This document shows, piece after piece, positions 51,501 through 55,603 of a stretch of 64,000 bases of DNA. Positions within the stretch are counted from its first letter, which is position 1. The number at the start of each line of letters is the position of its first letter. Origin of the DNA: Vitellaria paradoxa (lineage: Eukaryota > Streptophyta > Magnoliopsida > Ericales > Sapotaceae). The notes under the pieces were generated by a model, which saw nothing but the letters and a program-made list of their open reading frames with translations, ran no database searches and was not told where the DNA came from. The DNA lies in the NCBI GenBank assembly GCA_019916065.1, contig CM034233.1:39844862-39908861 (forward strand), in the 5' to 3' direction. The position numbers and the translations under genes were made by a program.

Positions 51501-54500
51501 GTTTCTGAGAACCAATTTGGTTTCATGCCTGAAAGATCAACTATGGAGGCTATCTTTCTCTTGAGGAGGTTAATGGAACAGTATAGAGAAGGTAAAAAAG
51601 ATTTACATATGGTGTTCATCGATTTAGAGAAGGCATATGATCAGGTTCCTAGGGAGATTCTATGGAGAGTATTGGAAAAGAAAGGAGCGTGTGTCGCATA
51701 TATTGAGGCGATAAATGACATGTATGATAGAGCCATAACATCTATACGGACAACTGGTGGAGAGACTAATGAGTTCCCAATCACGATTGGTTTACATAAA
51801 GGCTCAGCGTTAAGCCCGTACTTGTTTGCTTTAGTTATTGCTGAGATTATAAGACATATTCAGGATGAGGTGCCGTGGTGTATACTATTTGCAGATGATA
51901 TTGTTTTAGTAGATAAGACGAGAGAAGGAGTGAATGTTAAGTTAGAATTGTGGCGGGATACGTTAGAGACAAAAGGGTTTAGGCTAAGCCGATGCAAGAC
52001 GGAATATATGGAATGTAAGTTTAGTCAAAATAGAATAACGGGTAGTATAGAAGTAAGTTTAGGCACACAAAAGATTGTAGAGAAAGATAAATTTAGGTAC
52101 TTTGGATCTATGGTGCAACAAGATGGAGGGATTGATACTGATGTAAGTCACAGATCTAATTGGCGTCGAAAAATCCATATAGCTGACCCCACCTAGTGGA
52201 AAAAGGCTTGGCTTGGTTTGGTTTGTCTTATATTCATTAGGCTCACTATAGTTCAGATGGAAATCATCGAGGTTTGAACAATTTGAGGAACTGGCATTGT
52301 TGTCGATATGATGGCCCAAGGCATAGACCATCCAGATAGTTGGAGTCTTGATCATGATGGGATTTGTTAGAAAACTAATGAGGTGCTAGTCAAGCGAATT
52401 GTTTCCATGCTTCCTTTGTCTTTTGTCTGTCCTTCTAAATTGAGTGCTTCGTGGTTCAAAAATGTGGAATCGATGGTGAATCCGTCTAGACCTGTGGCCT
52501 TGTCTCCATGCCTCCCCCAGAACCTTGAAAACCCCATCTTCCTCAAAAGGCCTTTGGGTGGGCTGTTCACCTATTAGAGTAGTATGTGAGTTGGGTTCAG
52601 AACGTTTTGAGACAGTTCGGTCCATGCTTGGATTTGAGTTTGCCCATTAAAGCGATATGTGAGCTTGGTTCAGAATGTTTTGAGACAATTCTGTCCATTT
52701 TGGCTTGGATTTAACTCTCTCTCTGTAATCCCAAGGTTCCTAATACACAAAGGGATGTGTAGGGATTCGGGTTGGTTCTTCATGGTTCTTGAAGAGAGAA
52801 ACACAATATCTTTGTAACCCTCGCTCCATCCTGGATAGAAATTCAGATTTACCATATACATAGACATTGGTGCGTTGTCGAAGAAGACAAACCTATGTTC
52901 TTGTGTGTTTGTTTGCTGATTTCTTTTTTGTTCTTTTTGCATATTTCACAGCATAATCCAAAGAGTCATGTGCTCAAAATTTTAGAATATTGAGCATGAT
53001 CATAGTGGCATGGTTTGCACAATATCATTTCCAAGCTAAGAATATCTCCTGACCCACCCAATCACACCTCCATATAATCCATTGGTGTGAGAAATATGTC
53101 AAATGGCTACCCACAAGAATGGTGCCTAAATAAGGCCATCCATGTTGAGATAGCTCTCCCTTTTAAGAGCATTCTTTATGGTGGTGCTTAGGACGACTTT
53201 TCGTTTAAGTGATTTTGTTGCTAGTTCAAGATACCTCCAAATCGTGCTTCCAGCTTTGTAACCCTTGCTGGTTCTTTCTTATACCTGGAAATTTTTTTTT
53301 TTTTTCGGTGGTGTTCTTTGTTCGCTATGTAGGTGACATGATTATAGCTATTAGGAGTTGGGTTTTGGTCTCTTCATTTCATCGTCGATTCTTGTATTTT
53401 ACTTGCCTACAGAAAGTAAAACGTACTTGTCCATGCTTGTGGGTTGAACCATACGGAAAGAAAGAAATGCTTAAAGTACGTAACTGGAGTATGATATGAT
53501 GATCCACAATGCCCTTCTAGAAAGTTGTATTGTTTTGTTTTGACCTGAACATAGTTTTGTCTGCATTTTTCTAACGTTGCTTCTAGATGATTTATATACT
53601 TGGCTTTTTAATGCAAGAATTGCTTCCCTGCATGGGCAGCCAAGAAAGTCTACAGGAAATTGCTTCTTTCTCTCTTATTGGTGTTACTATTTCTTGGCTC
53701 TTGAGCTTTCTAGCTGTTACTGGGTGACTACTGTCACATTTGTTAAATAGGCCATTCGTGAGATTTAAGTGGTCTTGGCATGTTCTAGATGGGACGGATC
53801 CTGCACCGGTTTTGAAGATAGTTAATAACTTTTCAAACTATGGAAAAAGGAACGAAGAATCCCTGGGTGAGCTCTTTGTTACCCTACTAATCAAGGTAAT
53901 GATAGTACCCTGGTCAGATATTGAGTTAAGAAAGGGTAGAATTCATGCAGGCAATGATCTTCACTCCATTTAAGGTTTAATGCGTGATTGATGGCTATAT
54001 TTCTTGCAGCTAGCATCTGTTGAAGCACTTTGGCCCAAAGGTCTTTGTGCCAGCACATATAAAGGATCTTGGATACTGAAAACTTGGGACTCCAAATTCG
54101 GCTGTATAAGTGTAATTTTATTTGTCTTCCCCCCCCCCCCCCCCCCGCGGGGAATATCGGAGGCTTTGGCTATGCTTTAAAACATGCTCATTGTGTGCTA
54201 ATTCTCATTTTTGCCAGGTTGAGGATTTCACTGACCGCTCTCAAAATATTGCTAGAGCAGTAGGAACAACAGAAGTAAAGAAGATCTACAAGTGTATCCA
54301 TTTTTCTATTCATTATGTTTTTTCCTTCATGAACGGAAAGATTCAAGGAACTGAGTTAACGGAAATTTTATTTGGCCGGGGACTTACACCTGTCGCAGTT
54401 GACAAAGGCACCAAAAATTTGGACAAAGGAACATTAGAGGCCGGTGTCAACCCTTTTCAGACGAAAAAGAGACGATTTAATGGATGTTGGGGGGGAAAAG

Positions 54501-54646
54501 AGCTAGCTATCCCTATGACCCCTATTCAGACAAAAAATATATCTAGCGGTTGGAATGGAAATCCTACGGCAAGTTGGCGAGGAACACCAACAGTGAGTTG
54601 GGGTGAAAATTCTACCGAATGTTGGGGAGGAACACCTAAAGCTTGA
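3666..54646 (+). CDS. HESO1-like: HESO1-like non-canonical RNA nucleotidyltransferase (terminal uridylyl/adenylyl transferase), nine coding exons
   Basis: This is a split gene of nine coding exons, listed separately, that join into 446 codons plus a TGA stop. All phases fit. The product is a DNA-polymerase-beta-like transferase that adds untemplated nucleotides, probably U, to RNA 3' ends. Visible parts are the GS motif at residues 80-81 (EEFGSF), the DLDLS catalytic pair D92 and D94, the third Asp D156 in ECDIS, the MKAWAKAH helix at 188, a PAP-associated domain around 252-300 (LGELF...WPKG), a basic KKRR patch at 387-390, and a WG/GW-rich tail at 394-446. Arabidopsis HESO1 tails unmethylated small RNAs and RISC cleavage fragments and works with AGO1; the same role here is inference. 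Eight introns include five of 5.9-12.4 kb, all full of retroelements. Substrate base (U or A) cannot be read from the sequence. If translation starts at 10826 instead, the protein has 453 residues. Confidence 0.85.
4268..5537 (-). mobile_element. L1-type LINE, 5'-truncated, in intron 1
   Basis: This is the 3' part of a plant L1 on the - strand. The poly(A) end shows as a T run near 4268. The frame at 5230-4682 carries the zinc-binding RVT region with NRCPLC and HMLLHC, preceded by [18 protein letters not shown]. The frame at 5418-5176 belongs to the region just before it, and 4678-4385 is the end. Stops and frameshifts break the frame. The 3' end, GAAAAAGATAAGTAA, is the same as in the 6 kb L1 at 16-22 kb, so both are one family. 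Similarity to that copy ends near 5537. Confidence 0.85.
4385..5418 (-). pseudogene. L1 ORF2 C-terminal remnant (zf-RVT region)
   Basis: Only the C-terminal part of the L1 ORF2 protein remains: the stretch after the reverse transcriptase and the zf-RVT Cys/His region. There are at least two breaks, near 5200 and 4680. No endonuclease or RT active site is present, so it is dead. Confidence 0.85.
7333..7361. repeat. T run and (CT)n tract
   Basis: A T run followed by CT repeats lies just before the 3' end of the RTE copy at 7384. It has no evident function. Confidence 0.8.
7384..8538 (-). mobile_element. RTE-type LINE, 5'-truncated, in intron 1
   Basis: The - strand copy ends in the family tail, AAACCAAACCAAATTAAGCC on the + strand, next to the conserved CCCATTAGGTGGGATCGGCTA block. 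It carries the C-terminal RT region ([20 protein letters not shown] and [18 protein letters not shown] at 7893-7639). Its 5' border is at CTCCAT near 8538. It is related to the copies at 30044, 39093 and 49540. Several frameshifts make it a pseudo-copy. Confidence 0.88.
8571..10010. repeat. Direct repeat of about 150 bp flanking the fold-back element
   Basis: The sequence at 8571-8603 plus 8741-8880 (with ATACTTTTGGTATTAAACAT and TATTTTTATGGAACATATTA) recurs at 9859-10010 in the same direction. In the first copy it is split by about 137 bp of other DNA (8604-8740). This marks an older duplicated element around the fold-back insertion. Confidence 0.6.
8904..9856. mobile_element. Fold-back/MITE-like element with TIRs of about 300 bp
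   Basis: The left end (AGGATTAATTACACTGATGC from 8904) and the right end (reading inward from 9856, AGGGTTAATTACATTGACAC) are inverted copies. The match continues, with gaps, to about 9235 on the left and about 9530 on the right. The centre is AT-rich and codes for nothing. Flanks AAATAGT and AAATAAT are a possible decayed target-site duplication. It could be a Mutator-like non-autonomous element; the superfamily is not settled. Confidence 0.75.
10860..11048 (+). CDS. Coding exon 2 of the nucleotidyltransferase
   Basis: The acceptor is TTGATTGCAG ending at 10859 and the donor is GTAATT at 11049. It encodes the N-terminal helical part, with [10 protein letters not shown] and [12 protein letters not shown], the region before the GS motif in this family. 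It leaves one base (G) that joins GA of exon 3 as Gly. The open frame extends back to an ATG at 10826, so this exon could instead be 10826-11048 and hold the start codon. Confidence 0.8.
11049..13593 (+). other. Intron 2, with a possible solo LTR at about 13020-13330
   Basis: No second gene is seen. A (GA)n microsatellite lies at 11382-11413. A short copy of the AAAAGTTCAAATTATTAGAG repeat family lies at about 12403-12485. The stretch 13020-13330 has a TATTTAAA box, then AAGCC and AATAAA signals in the order expected in a plant LTR, but I found no clear ends. Confidence 0.4.
11382..11413. repeat. (GA)n microsatellite
   Basis: About 15 GA units with one interruption lie in intron 2. Confidence 0.9.
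13594..13767 (+). CDS. Coding exon 3: GS motif and catalytic DxD
   Basis: The acceptor is CTATTTTAG ending at 13593 and the donor is GTAATT at 13768. It encodes EEFGSF, the GS motif that holds the nucleotide triphosphate, and SDLDLSV, the two metal-binding Asp residues. Both are intact. It leaves one base, A, which joins GA of exon 4 as Arg. Confidence 0.9.
14515..14643 (-). repeat. Copia 3' LTR (candidate)
   Basis: It matches 25120-25262 at several blocks, including CATGAATAAGGAAAAGAAAT-like sequence and ACACTAAAGACATTT. It adjoins a polypurine tract of the - strand element at 14644-14660. Exact ends are uncertain because the two copies have diverged. Confidence 0.6.
15350..16027 (-). pseudogene. 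Copia reverse transcriptase remnant
   Basis: The - strand frame at 16005-15685 has [20 protein letters not shown] then ASLHSDL and VYIKQLP, the copia RT core ([14 protein letters not shown] in active members). The frame at 15583-15350 has [13 protein letters not shown] and [10 protein letters not shown], the RT C-terminal part. The YVDD region between them is lost or shifted. The N-terminal continuation lies at 22047-22313, beyond the inserted L1. Confidence 0.85.
16154..19804 (-). pseudogene. L1 ORF2 (endonuclease, reverse transcriptase, zf-RVT) remnant
   Basis: It starts at 19804 with [12 protein letters not shown]. Then come the endonuclease blocks YLQETK (19748 frame), GGHFN, SRIDRF and SDHFPVLL (19502-19065). 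The usual GGDFN has become GGHFN, so a catalytic Asp is lost. The reverse transcriptase lies at 18383-17476 with [18 protein letters not shown] and [13 protein letters not shown]. The FADD box lies near 17740, next to a 29-base tandem duplication (17674-17702 and 17703-17731) that shifts the frame. The thumb region is 17439-16972, and the zf-RVT region at 16792-16154 has NRCQLC and HLLIHC. It is dead. Confidence 0.9.
17674..17731. repeat. 29-base tandem duplication in the L1 RT
   Basis: Two identical 29-base copies (starting TTGCATCAAGTCTGCACCAC) lie head to tail at 17674-17702 and 17703-17731. They sit just after the FADD codons on the - strand and cause a frameshift. Confidence 0.9.
19986..21930 (-). 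pseudogene. L1 ORF1 (DUF4283-type RNA-binding protein) remnant
   Basis: The protein would bind LINE RNA. The N-terminal part (about 21930-21790) reads [20 protein letters not shown], then comes a break, then the frame at 21743-21051 with [18 protein letters not shown] and [20 protein letters not shown], the DUF4283 fold. The frame at 20993-20790 has IGNFCGGF and [13 protein letters not shown], the region before the zinc knuckle. A basic linker follows (20741-20391, [18 protein letters not shown]), then 20390-19986. At least four frame breaks are present. Confidence 0.8.
22047..24900 (-). pseudogene. Copia gag/integrase remnant
   Basis: The - strand frame 22313-22008 reads [13 protein letters not shown] then proline-rich [13 protein letters not shown] and ESHYEKGEK, the linker before the copia RT. 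Around 22560-22500 a sequence like the integrase end is visible but broken. The block at 24480-24060 reads, in pieces, like copia gag ([15 protein letters not shown], then [13 protein letters not shown]). Stops are frequent. No intact domain remains. Confidence 0.65.
25120..25262 (-). repeat. Copia 5' LTR (candidate)
   Basis: This is the second copy of the 14515-14643 sequence in the same orientation, at the other end of the copia element. The two copies differ at many positions, so the insertion is old. Confidence 0.6.
25264..25850. repeat. Cluster of inverted-repeat elements
   Basis: The motif ATCTCACCTAAAAGCTTAAG (25360s) recurs in degenerate form at about 25565, and in reverse at about 25810 (TTTTTAGGTGAGATGGTAGT) and 25335. 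GTCAATGTAAATAATAAA occurs twice in the same direction (about 25281 and 25784). Two arms around 25345 can pair, so this is a fold-back type repeat family. Further members are at about 12405 and 42990. Confidence 0.65.
26195..26379 (+). CDS. Coding exon 4: third catalytic Asp
   Basis: The acceptor is GTCATGCAG ending at 26194 and the donor is GTAATA at 26380. It encodes AKVPILKVV followed by [14 protein letters not shown], where the D of CDIS is the third catalytic carboxylate of the transferase fold. It ends in phase 0. A 12.4 kb intron with a copia element and a nested L1 separates it from exon 3. Confidence 0.9.
26620..27590 (-). pseudogene. Ty3/gypsy gag remnant (first family)
   Basis: The frame at 27590-27291 reads [20 protein letters not shown], and the frame at 27279-26986 reads [20 protein letters not shown] then [13 protein letters not shown] and SRFVHGLRP, the retrotransposon gag domain. 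A further frame, 26949-26614, is low complexity. A stop and shift separate the parts. No pol is present to its left, where the host exon 4 follows within 240 bp. It lies just downstream, on the - strand, of the LTR and primer-binding site at 28337-29376. Confidence 0.8.
27591..28336 (-). other. Gypsy leader region between primer-binding site and gag
   Basis: About 750 bp lie between the primer-binding site and gag. It has a T run and CT tract (27734-27770) and a GC-richer block at 28010-28340 that holds several short - strand frames without a recognisable domain. It is probably untranslated or part of a decayed leader. Confidence 0.5.
28337..28348 (-). promoter_or_regulatory. Gypsy primer-binding site (tRNA-iMet type)
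   Basis: On the - strand TGGTATCAAAGC begins two bases after the LTR end (TGTTGCGTCA). It differs by one base from TGGTATCAGAGC, the standard complement of the initiator methionine tRNA 3' end used by plant LTR elements. Confidence 0.75.
28351..29376 (-). repeat. Gypsy LTR with nested insertions, between a pol end and a gag
   Basis: The ends are TG...CA on either strand (left TGACGCAACA, right CATCATTCA). On its left is a primer-binding site, and on its right the purine tract AAGGGGAGG that follows the pol frame. A TATA box for - strand transcription lies near 28470 (CTATATAAAGG). It contains a foreign stretch at about 28557-29000 with TGGTATCAGAGC, and within that the SINE at 28814-28920. 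One LTR thus serves as the 3' LTR of the element to the right and as the 5' LTR of the material to the left. Confidence 0.65.
28814..28920 (-). mobile_element. tRNA-derived SINE with 19 bp target duplication
   Basis: On the - strand it begins GAGCGTGGCCTTAGCTCGG, an A box (TTAGCTCGGTTGG). A B box (GGTTCGAGTCT) follows about 50 bases later, and it ends in an A run of about 20. The duplication AAATAACTTGATATACGTT flanks it at 28795-28813 and 28921-28939. There is no coding part. It resembles a tRNA head but lacks the rest of a tRNA fold, so it is not a tRNA gene. Confidence 0.88.
29377..30032 (-). pseudogene. Gypsy integrase C-terminus with chromodomain-like end
   Basis: Conceptual - strand reading gives [20 protein letters not shown] then [19 protein letters not shown], the integrase C-terminal region. 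It is followed by [18 protein letters not shown], in the place of the chromodomain, and ends ...NSFFKGR and stop at the purine tract. Its link to the rest of the integrase is split by the RTE insertion. Confidence 0.8.
30044..31214 (+). mobile_element. RTE-type LINE, 5'-truncated, nested in gypsy
   Basis: It is flanked by TAGCATCTCAA at 30033-30043 and 31215-31225. The RT carries [32 protein letters not shown], and [10 protein letters not shown] where the active box is FADD, so a catalytic Asp has become Asn. The C-terminal part (30714-31088) has [20 protein letters not shown] and [12 protein letters not shown]. It ends with CCCACCTAATGAGAAAAGGC and a GGTTTGGTTT tail. Frames are broken at about 30494 and between the two parts. 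Confidence 0.92.
31545..31868 (-). pseudogene. Gypsy integrase zinc-binding region
   Basis: The - strand frame has [20 protein letters not shown], then [16 protein letters not shown]. This is the HHCC zinc finger of a Ty3/gypsy integrase. The catalytic core that should follow is lost or unreadable between this point and the RTE insertion. Confidence 0.85.
32342..33450 (-). pseudogene. Gypsy reverse transcriptase and RNase H remnant
   Basis: The frame 33319-32978 holds [19 protein letters not shown] then [20 protein letters not shown], and 33065-32625 has [11 protein letters not shown] and [16 protein letters not shown]. After KTAFRPHGG it jumps to [20 protein letters not shown], so the segment with the YVDD box is deleted. 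RNase H begins at 32563 with [20 protein letters not shown]. Confidence 0.88.
33459..34285 (-). pseudogene. Gypsy protease and gag C-terminal remnant
   Basis: The frame 33716-33459 has [20 protein letters not shown]; the aspartic protease D-T/S-G triad reads DKG. Further right, pieces read [15 protein letters not shown], a decayed CCHC zinc knuckle, and [19 protein letters not shown] of gag near 34200-34285. This gag differs from the one at 26.6-27.6 kb, so two gypsy families are present. Confidence 0.75.
34286..34492. mobile_element. Fragment of a possible hAT-like repeat
   Basis: It begins TAGGGGTGGAAACGAGTTGA and is full of GAGCTCGAG/AAGCTCG variants, a pattern common at the ends of plant hAT-type repeats. 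It abuts and cuts the gypsy gag. The other end was not found, so it is probably truncated. Confidence 0.4.
35830..36075 (-). pseudogene. Leucine-rich-repeat receptor exon fragments (possible)
   Basis: On the - strand, 35930-35830 reads [20 protein letters not shown] followed by TKLHYL. The piece at about 36070-36005 reads [19 protein letters not shown]. Both fit the plant LRR pattern LxxNxLxGPIPxxL. They are bounded by AG and GT dinucleotides like the small LRR exons of plant receptor kinases. No kinase domain is visible. The leftover stretch 35150-35400 contains an open piece with a hydrophobic segment that I do not recognise. Confidence 0.4.
36500..37900 (+). other. Rest of intron 4, no supported gene
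   Basis: There is AT-rich DNA with short frames only. A 17-base local duplication (TTCTCAAGGAATGCG) sits at about 36901-36932. A - strand piece near 37150-37070 reads like a short exon but could not be assigned. Exon 5 of the host gene follows at 37901. Confidence 0.5.
37901..37996 (+). CDS. Coding exon 5: central helical domain
   Basis: The acceptor is ATATTATAG ending at 37900 and the donor is GTATGA at 37997. Its 32 codons begin [11 protein letters not shown] and end VAFHLQ, matching the VKEWAKAHNIN...FHFQ region of HESO1-type enzymes. It is in phase 0 at both ends. It is too short and too isolated to be found by open-frame length. Confidence 0.9.
39093..40372 (-). mobile_element. RTE-type LINE, 5'-truncated, split by a TIR element
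   Basis: The - strand copy has the AAACCAAACCAAGCC tail at its left end and the CCCACTAGGTGGGGTCGGCTA block beside it. Flanking AATAAAGAAATAAAA and AATAAAGAAAATAAAA (39077-39092 and 40373-40389) are a near-perfect target-site duplication. The RT C-terminal region is readable only in pieces. A 643 bp element at 39232-39874 interrupts it. Confidence 0.9.
39232..39874. mobile_element. 643 bp hAT-like non-autonomous TIR element
   Basis: The ends CTATGAAACACGGATAC and, inverted, CTATGAAGCACGGATAC match at 16 of 17 bases. The 8 bp host sequence CTAATAGT is present on both sides (39224-39231 and 39875-39882) and only once in the related RTE copies. Subterminal GTATCCGTATCCG-type repeats fill both ends. 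There is no coding capacity. Eight-base duplications are the hAT hallmark. Confidence 0.9.
40591..40611. repeat. (CT)n microsatellite
   Basis: About ten CT units lie in intron 5. Confidence 0.9.
42538..42598. repeat. T run followed by (CTT)n
   Basis: About 30 T bases are followed by ten CTT units. Open frames across it (poly-F or poly-K/R) are low-complexity artefacts. Confidence 0.9.
43882..43927 (+). CDS. Coding exon 6: 46-base micro-exon
   Basis: The acceptor is TTATCTTGCAG ending at 43881 and the donor is GTAATA at 43928. It encodes [15 protein letters not shown] plus one G. The G joins AT of exon 7 to give Asp. The proline-rich PPILPP string matches the family at this place (PAILPP in HESO1). 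It was found by looking for the peptide expected between exons 5 and 7. Confidence 0.88.
44228..45260. repeat. Unclassified repeat with three internal units of about 75 bp
   Basis: It starts with TGTCACGTCCTAAATTCC, which looks like an LTR start. At about 44830-45000 the block GGCATCTACGTCGTTTCATG (then GGGACACTCG) occurs twice clearly and once in degenerate form, always near ATAACCAATAT. No protein region or second LTR was found. It may be a non-autonomous LTR element. Confidence 0.45.
46356..47426 (+). mobile_element. RTE-type LINE, 5'-truncated, with (TTG)n tail
   Basis: It is flanked by GTAGAATGATAATAAG at 46340-46355 and 47427-47442. The RT has [20 protein letters not shown] and an intact [10 protein letters not shown] box. 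After a frameshift near 46920 the end reads [20 protein letters not shown]. It ends in GTTGTTGTTGTT, unlike the GGTTTGG tail of the other copies, so it is a second RTE subfamily. Within it, 47211-47258 is a stray fragment of the first subfamily's tail. Confidence 0.92.
47211..47258 (+). mobile_element. RTE tail fragment of about 48 bp inside another RTE
   Basis: GCCCCACCCAGTGGGAAAAG followed by GCTTGGTTTGG repeats is the 3' end of the other RTE subfamily. The flanks AAAAAGAAGTAGA and AAAAAGTAGA are a possible imperfect duplication, so it looks like an extreme 5'-truncated insertion. Confidence 0.55.
47690..48180. repeat. Two tandem AT-rich units of about 235 bp
   Basis: The block GAATGGTGAATTTAGATAATG, with CCACACAGGATTT after it, at about 47772 recurs in degenerate form at about 48007, each followed by TTGGTTTTATAAAAATAACT-like sequence. 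A related stretch lies at 45700-45790. It is a local repeat family of unknown kind. Confidence 0.6.
48181..48273 (-). mobile_element. tRNA-derived SINE, second copy
   Basis: On the - strand it has an A box (TTAGCTCAGTTGG), a B box (GGTTCGACCCC) and an A-run end. It is flanked by AATAATACTCGAACT (48166-48180) and AATAATACTCTCGAACT (48274-48290). Its A- and B-box surroundings match the SINE at 28814-28920, so they are one family. Confidence 0.88.
49171..49273 (+). mobile_element. 103 bp RTE tail insertion with 18 bp target duplication
   Basis: Only the last 103 bp of an RTE element are present: GGAGGACATGGCCCTAAATA, then the CCCACCTAGTGGGAAAATGC block and a GGTTTGGTTT tail. TCTATTGATGTCATAAAG stands on both sides (49153-49170 and 49274-49291) without a mismatch, so the insertion is recent. 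Confidence 0.92.
49540..52231 (+). mobile_element. RTE-type LINE with 5' end, internal 3' deletion
   Basis: The most complete RTE here starts near GGCCGGTCCCAAGCCCGGAT and ends in GGCTTGGCTTGGTTTGGTTT. It contains an apurinic-type endonuclease and a reverse transcriptase. Compared with the copy at 30669-31140, about 450 bp between GATGTAAGTCACAG and ATCTAATTGG are missing (junction near 52154), which removes the RT C-terminus. No clear target duplication was found. Confidence 0.9.
49810..52196 (+). pseudogene. RTE endonuclease-reverse transcriptase, one frameshift, one stop, 3' deletion
   Basis: The single RTE protein begins about 49810 with [11 protein letters not shown] frameshift lies just before LLQETK (49900). 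The endonuclease then reads on to 50588 with [28 protein letters not shown] and a final TTQHRLLV, all catalytic positions present. One TAG at 50586-50588 separates it from the same-frame RT (50676-52196), with [41 protein letters not shown] and [10 protein letters not shown] intact. The deletion at 52154 throws it into 3' tail sequence. Only these three changes separate it from an open frame, so it is fairly young. Confidence 0.9.
52579..52715. repeat. Tandem duplication of about 85 bp
   Basis: TATGTGAGTTGGGTTCAGAA at 52583 and TATGTGAGCTTGGTTCAGAA at about 52658 begin two similar blocks (each with GTTTTGAGACA and GTCCAT) head to tail in intron 6. Confidence 0.65.
53789..53895 (+). CDS. Coding exon 7: start of the PAP-associated domain
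   Basis: The acceptor is TGTTCTAG ending at 53788 and the donor is GTAATG at 53896. It encodes [14 protein letters not shown], then [16 protein letters not shown], the start of the PAP-associated domain. Its last 55 bases or so, from 53841, are the first part of the 1.75 kb unit that is repeated downstream. Confidence 0.88.
54010..54111 (+). CDS. Coding exon 8: PAP-associated domain
   Basis: The acceptor is TTTCTTGCAG ending at 54009 and the donor is GTAATT at 54112. Its 34 codons run from [15 protein letters not shown] to KFGCIS, in phase 0 at both ends. Copies of this exon lie at 55773, 57558 and 59279. Those in units B and C carry stops, and the one in unit D is open. Confidence 0.9.
54129..54146. 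repeat. 18-base C run in intron 8
   Basis: Eighteen C bases are followed by GCGGGG, where the other units have T-rich or mixed pyrimidines (TTCTTTTTTCTCCCC in B). It sits in the short intron between exons 8 and 9. Confidence 0.85.
54218..54646 (+). CDS. Coding exon 9: domain end and WG-repeat tail, stop
   Basis: The acceptor is TTTTGCCAG ending at 54217. It encodes [17 protein letters not shown], which closes the transferase body, then a basic TKKRR patch, then a tail of 8-residue repeats ([24 protein letters not shown]) that hold tryptophans next to glycines. It stops at TGA 54644-54646. Past the stop the frame goes on with SGNSTGNWGQIPKA, and the other units read TGG where this unit has TGA. 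The tail has therefore been shortened in this unit. Confidence 0.88.
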   Translation, partial: VEDFTDRSQNIARAVGTTEVKKIYKCIHFSIHYVFSFMNGKIQGTELTEILFGRGLTPVAVDKGTKNLDKGTLEAGVNPFQTKKRRFNGCWGGKELAIPMTPIQTKNISSGWNGNPTASWRGTPTVSWGENSTECWGGTPKA

Positions 54647-55603
54647 AGCGGAAATTCTACCGGAAATTGGGGACAAATACCTAAAGCTTAGTATTGAAAA
54701 ATAAGGTGGATCATTTACATTCCTCTAGGGGTCCTGTGGTGGTGGTGGCATTTGTGATGGATTAGATTACAAATGAGTTGGTTAGTGCTTCATGCACATA
54801 ACGACCAATTCGTGATGATTCTCATGGTCTGTACATGCTTCTATGTTTTTCCATGCAGTGCAGCCTTTCCTACATGGAATATCATAGTAATTTTATGAAG
54901 CAAACTCAGTTGTATATTGTTGCTATAAATTGGTGCCATATACTTGTAACCAAAAGAATCACAGGGCTGCAAGTGCAACAATTAGTACAGTTGCTCCATT
55001 TTTAGGAACTAGAAATTATATTACCAAGTTGAAGTAACGGTGGGGCATTTGACAAGATCGTTTTTTAGTATTACGAGTTGTTTTTGAATCCGCGAGGACG
55101 TAATATTAAATTCACAATAAATAAACAAAAAGGTGAAAGTTATAAGAAAAGTTTAATTTGATGCTTAACTTGAATGGATAAAAAGTGTTTGCAAATGCTT
55201 CTATTTATAGGAAATATTAATCAGTTTAACTCTAATTAAGGTAAGTTTTTCTAAAAATTTTTATATTCAAATTATAAAAAGAAATATAATCGAAAGGGTG
55301 AGCGTATTTTCATTCCGTAAATAATCTATTACACTCCACGTTATCTTTTCTTTAAATGGAATTATAAAATTATTATTTTTTGACTAACTATTTTTGTGTC
55401 TAATTTAAAATGAATTGTCCTTCATAATTAAGAACATTTACAAATTTAAATAAACACACTTAGATCTACAAGAGAATATAGTTGAATTATTTTTAAAGAT
55501 TAAAATAATTTATATTTTAAAAAAATCATATAAAAATAAATTATTTTATTTTATTTCATAATTTAATTAAATAAAAAATTAATTTTGGAGTATCAAAAAT
55601 CAG

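Larger units (their letters stand above)
53841..55603 (+). repeat. Tandem unit A of the gene 3' end (functional copy)
   Basis: It runs from TGGAAAAAGG inside exon 7 through exons 8 and 9, 3' UTR and AT-rich downstream DNA, up to the next TGGAAAAAGG. The starts of the four units are at 53841, 55604, 57364 and 59110, so the period is about 1.75 kb. Only this unit is joined to the upstream exons without stops. Confidence 0.92.
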
